Part shown: positions 6,094 through 8,878 of the stretch, in pieces | Layout: every line of letters starts with the position of its first letter | How positions within the stretch are numbered: the stretch's first letter is position 1 | From: an uncultured Clostridium sp. | GTDB lineage: Bacteria; Bacillota; Clostridia; Clostridiales; Clostridiaceae | Length of the DNA: 8,878 nucleotides | NCBI GenBank assembly: GCA_934746785.1 | Contig: CAKVFO010000136.1 | Coordinates: 1-8,878, forward strand | Direction of reading: 5' to 3' | The notes under the pieces: model-generated | Seen by the model: the letters and a program-made list of their open reading frames with translations, nothing else | Told to the model about the DNA's origin: nothing | The model's database searches: none | Program-made: the position numbers and the translations under genes

Positions 6094-8878
6094 TTTCCTT
6101 ATCAATTCTTATTAGAATCATCTCTTCTATATCAAATATTATTTCTCCACTTGCTGATATAGCCTGAGCAGAATATTTTATTTCTGGATCATCAACACCT
6201 AGTAACTTACAATATACGTATATCTCTTCATCCTTCTTAAAATCTCTATATTTTACTGCTTTTGATATCTTTCTTGGAACTATTGTATATCCATTCTTTT
6301 GATAATCATTTAGAAGCATAAATCTACCTATATTATCAATGGTAATCGGTGATATTATAGATTCTACTAGTCCAGTATAAGAGAAATATTGTTGATCTTG
6401 AGGTACTTTTACTACTCCTACCATTTCATTTTCACTCAACATTCCCGCATAAGTTATATATCTAAAGGTTTCTCCAAAGACAATAAAGTTATTAGCTTGT
6501 CCATAATATAAATCCATATCAATTTCTTTACTCTTCTCTATCAAGGACTTCATATCTAAATCTGTTTGCTTTATTGGTTTCAATTGTTTTTCAAAAAGAA
6601 TATCTCCATATGAATGAACTCTATCTTTTTGTAATACCATTCCTTTTTTATTAACAAAATCAGATAAAATCTTTACACTAAATACTTTATTATCTTTATT
6701 TTCTTTAGATACTTCTCCATTTAATTTTAAAGTCAGCTTATTTTCATCAAAACACTTAATAAACTTTTCAAAATTATAGTCTAAAATTTCACTTGCATAA
6801 TATCTTGTATTATCTTCACTAAGATCTTGTAACAACTCTCCAAGTTCACAAGCTGATTCAATATGCATAACTCCTGCAAACACGCTACTTCCATCAACTA
6901 AATGGTCTTTTAAATGAACATCACATTCTTTATTTAATTCTTTTATAGATGATATACTCTTACCTGCTTTGTACTCTTTAACTTCATCTATCATTGGAAA
7001 TACTGTTCTATCTGTAACTTCCCCATTTTCTCCAATATATTTTGTTAAAGTTTTTAGGTTTTCATCTAGTAAATCAAGCTGTCCTAATGGCATATTACCC
7101 TTACCTATTTGACCAAAGAACAACATTTCAGGATAATCTAATCCAAAAGCTATTTCATTTAAGAATCTAGTAACCCCTTCTTTTACCTTAATATAGTCTA
7201 ATCCTCTTACTTCTTTTTGAACTTTTTGAACTTGAGGATCTGATGCCATACCAACTTCATCCCAAGCAGTCCATCCCAATACTCCACACTTTAAGTTTGG
7301 ATTATCCTTATTAATCATAGAAGAAAGTTTTACAATTATATCTGCTCCAGCTGAATAATCAACTTGTCCATCCATACCAAATCTTCCTGAAATAGACCCC
7401 ATGCTTACAAAGAACTTTAGCTTATCACTATTTAATTTATTGTACATATTGTAGAATCCATTAGCTTTTACTCTTACTACCTTTAAAGCAAATTCTTCAT
7501 TCTTTTTAGGAACAGTTCCAAAGGAAGGAAGACCAGCACCGTTAATAATACCTGTAACTTCTCCATAAGTATCTTTTATATATTTTGCAAGTTTAGTTGT
7601 ATCTTCATCACTGCAAATATCACATTTTAAATAATTTATATCATAACCTATATCATTTAAATCTTTTATATTTTTGTATAATTCTCTAGCATTTAAAAGT
7701 TTATTATACTTACCAATTGCTTCAAATGGTGTATTAACTTGTTTTTTAGTAATTAATTCTCTAATATATTCAGTTTTATACTTTTCTATTTCCTCATCAT
7801 TAAAGGCTAGCCATTCTTCATCACCCTTTGGCAAGTCAGTTCTACCAGTTATAATTATTTTAGGATTATATAATTCAGCTAATCCTTTTACACATTCAAG
7901 AATTATTCCTCTTCCTCCACCAGAAACTACAACAACATCATTTTTATCTAACTTAAACTGTTCTAGAGATTCTCTATCTTTAATTTCTTTAGGAATAACA
8001 CATATAGTTTTTCTTATACCATTACAATAACCTACTTCTACCAAGCTCTCTCTAACCTTGTAATCATTGTATAATATTTTTGCTACATTTTCTGCATCAT
8101 CTACTTCTGTAAAATCACATATTTTACAGTTTAATGGTCTAAGTTCTTTTTCTAAGCCCTTTAAGTATCCATCTACTATAGCTCCAATAGGATTATTTAA
8201 AGAATCTCTTTCCACCCCAAAAATACCACCAATATTAGTTGCTGCGAAATAAGCACATTCTTTAGGATTTTCCCCCAAATAGTTATAAGCGTATTTTGAT
8301 GTATAGAATATTACATTATATACTTCTCTTACTTCACTATCCCATAAATCATAATCTACATTATAAAAATGAACTTCTTTTCTTATACCATTAAGATTTA
8401 TAATAATATCTACCTTTTCTAATTTATCAATTGCTTTACTGATGCTTGATTTTAAATTTTCTACATCTTTAAAGTTTACAGGTACTGAGGTTATTCCTTC
8501 ATATTTAGAATTTCCTAAAACACATACTTGAATATCATCATTCTTTAATAACTCAATTAAGTTTTTAGTTATACTTTGATCCAAACTATCTTCGACTAGT
8601 AAAACTCTCTTACCTTTAAATTTGAACTCTTCTGTATTTTGTGGATATTTCTTCTCTACTGAAACACCTATATATCGTGTAGAAATTGAATCATTATCTA
8701 ATTCAAATAACTTATTTAGTTTATTTTCTTCAACCTTTTTTGAAACTTCTTCTGATTTTTCGTTTCCAGCTCCCATAGCCTTACTTGTATAATCTACTAT
8801 TTTTTCTATTGTATTAAATTCTTTTATGTTTGCTGTTTCATCCTGTTCATATCCGAAGTGTTCTCTTACTACTGCAAA
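6068..8878 (-). CDS. Type I polyketide/PUFA-type synthase, C-terminal ACP-KR-DH part (936 aa visible)
   Basis: The frame is open to the right edge; an internal ATG at 8776 is not the start. Counting from the edge: residues 1-33 are the last helices of an acyl carrier protein (EHFGYEQDE, then IKEFNTIEKIVDY), its phosphopantetheine serine being off-window. About 86-300 is the structural half of a ketoreductase, with NPIGAIVDGYLKGLEKELRP (229-248) and VEVGYCNGIRKT. About 313-591 is the catalytic half: NADPH loop VVSGGGRGI, K471, S495 and Y508 present, but Ala512 where Asn is usual. About 650-927 is a double-hot-dog dehydratase with H659 (HLVDG), FGETFRY (801-807) and a probable catalytic Asp848 (SPITID). 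The inserted helical stretch after the NADPH loop resembles PfaA-type and enediyne-type synthases. No thioesterase or reductase follows, so release probably occurs in trans. KS and AT are expected upstream (inference). Product unknown. Confidence 0.88.
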   Translation of the reverse strand, partial: FAVVREHFGYEQDETANIKEFNTIEKIVDYTSKAMGAGNEKSEEVSKKVEENKLNKLFELDNDSISTRYIGVSVEKKYPQNTEEFKFKGKRVLLVEDSLDQSITKNLIELLKNDDIQVCVLGNSKYEGITSVPVNFKDVENLKSSISKAIDKLEKVDIIINLNGIRKEVHFYNVDYDLWDSEVREVYNVIFYTSKYAYNYLGENPKECAYFAATNIGGIFGVERDSLNNPIGAIVDGYLKGLEKELRPLNCKICDFTEVDDAENVAKILYNDYKVRESLVEVGYCNGIRKTICVIPKEIKDRESLEQFKLDKNDVVVVSGGGRGIILECVKGLAELYNPKIIITGRTDLPKGDEEWLAFNDEEIEKYKTEYIRELITKKQVNTPFEAIGKYNKLLNARELYKNIKDLNDIGYDINYLKCDICSDEDTTKLAKYIKDTYGEVTGIINGAGLPSFGTVPKKNEEFALKVVRVKANGFYNMYNKLNSDKLKFFVSMGSISGRFGMDGQVDYSAGADIIVKLSSMINKDNPNLKCGVLGWTAWDEVGMASDPQVQKVQKEVRGLDYIKVKEGVTRFLNEIAFGLDYPEMLFFGQIGKGNMPLGQLDLLDENLKTLTKYIGENGEVTDRTVFPMIDEVKEYKAGKSISSIKELNKECDVHLKDHLVDGSSVFAGVMHIESACELGELLQDLSEDNTRYYASEILDYNFEKFIKCFDENKLTLKLNGEVSKENKDNKVFSVKILSDFVNKKGMVLQKDRVHSYGDILFEKQLKPIKQTDLDMKSLIEKSKEIDMDLYYGQANNFIVFGETFRYITYAGMLSENEMVGVVKVPQDQQYFSYTGLVESIISPITIDNIGRFMLLNDYQKNGYTIVPRKISKAVKYRDFKKDEEIYVYCKLLGVDDPEIKYSAQAISASGEIIFDIEEMILIRIDKENGSHNILK

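Noticed and set aside
6335..6364. Loss of the catalytic Asp in the second hot-dog of the dehydratase (Glu in GLVES)
   Set aside because: SPITID a few residues later aligns better with the usual SPxxLD, so the Asp appears present.
7674..8252. Two open frames on the + strand antisense to the synthase
   Set aside because: Ser/Leu/Ile/Pro-rich translations with no motif, opposite conserved KR sequence.
7980..8620. Region before the NADPH loop read as an independent short-chain dehydrogenase
   Set aside because: It lacks a complete cofactor loop and active site; it fits the structural (non-catalytic) half of a PKS ketoreductase.
8774..8776. ATG at 8776 as the start of a 902-residue stand-alone reductase/dehydratase
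   Set aside because: The frame is open through to the edge and encodes ACP-like sequence directly upstream, so this Met is internal.
5371..8878. Naming the locus an enediyne cluster
   Set aside because: Only the ACP-KR-DH order and a nearby PPTase are shared; KS, AT and the enediyne-specific accessory genes are not in the window.

Overview
The window is strongly AT-rich. It has A/T-ending codons, dense tandem genes and G-rich Shine-Dalgarno sites, and its proteins resemble those of low-GC Firmicutes. This points to a Clostridium sensu stricto-like anaerobe (inference from composition and protein style; no species is assigned).

The layout is two convergent transcription units. On the + strand (1-1304) lie the 3' end of a Ca2+/H+ antiporter of the CaCA/CAX family and, 27 nt downstream, a beta-class carbonic anhydrase with a lipoprotein signal. 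The carbonic anhydrase gene also has a strong internal ribosome binding site and an in-frame ATG just after the lipobox, so it may make a second, cytosolic form. A 16-bp inverted repeat at 1341-1379 separates the two units and can terminate both.

On the - strand (8878 down to 1392) seven genes run without a gap longer than 20 nt. They are the C-terminal 936 residues of a large type I polyketide/polyunsaturated-lipid synthase (end of an ACP, then ketoreductase, then double-hot-dog dehydratase), a free Sfp-type phosphopantetheinyl transferase, a small six-helix membrane protein of YciB/IspZ-like layout, and a complete acetyl-CoA carboxylase in the order accB-accC-accD-accA. The strong terminator lies just past accA.

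Read together, the - strand operon looks self-sufficient. The carboxylase makes malonyl-CoA, the phosphopantetheinyl transferase activates the ACP, and the synthase condenses, reduces and dehydrates iteratively. The membrane protein may serve the product or its site of synthesis (inference). The ACP-KR-DH order followed by a phosphopantetheinyl transferase recalls enediyne-type and PUFA-type synthases. A private carboxylase set, without the fab genes that usually accompany acc genes in clostridia, suggests a secondary-lipid or polyketide pathway rather than housekeeping fatty acid synthesis. The KS and AT domains and any further cluster genes lie beyond the right edge, so the product cannot be named.

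For several - strand genes the longest open frame starts too early; ribosome binding sites support the shorter starts given here. No tRNA, rRNA, CRISPR array, insertion sequence or attachment site was seen. The longest stretch without a gene is the 87 nt between the convergent units.
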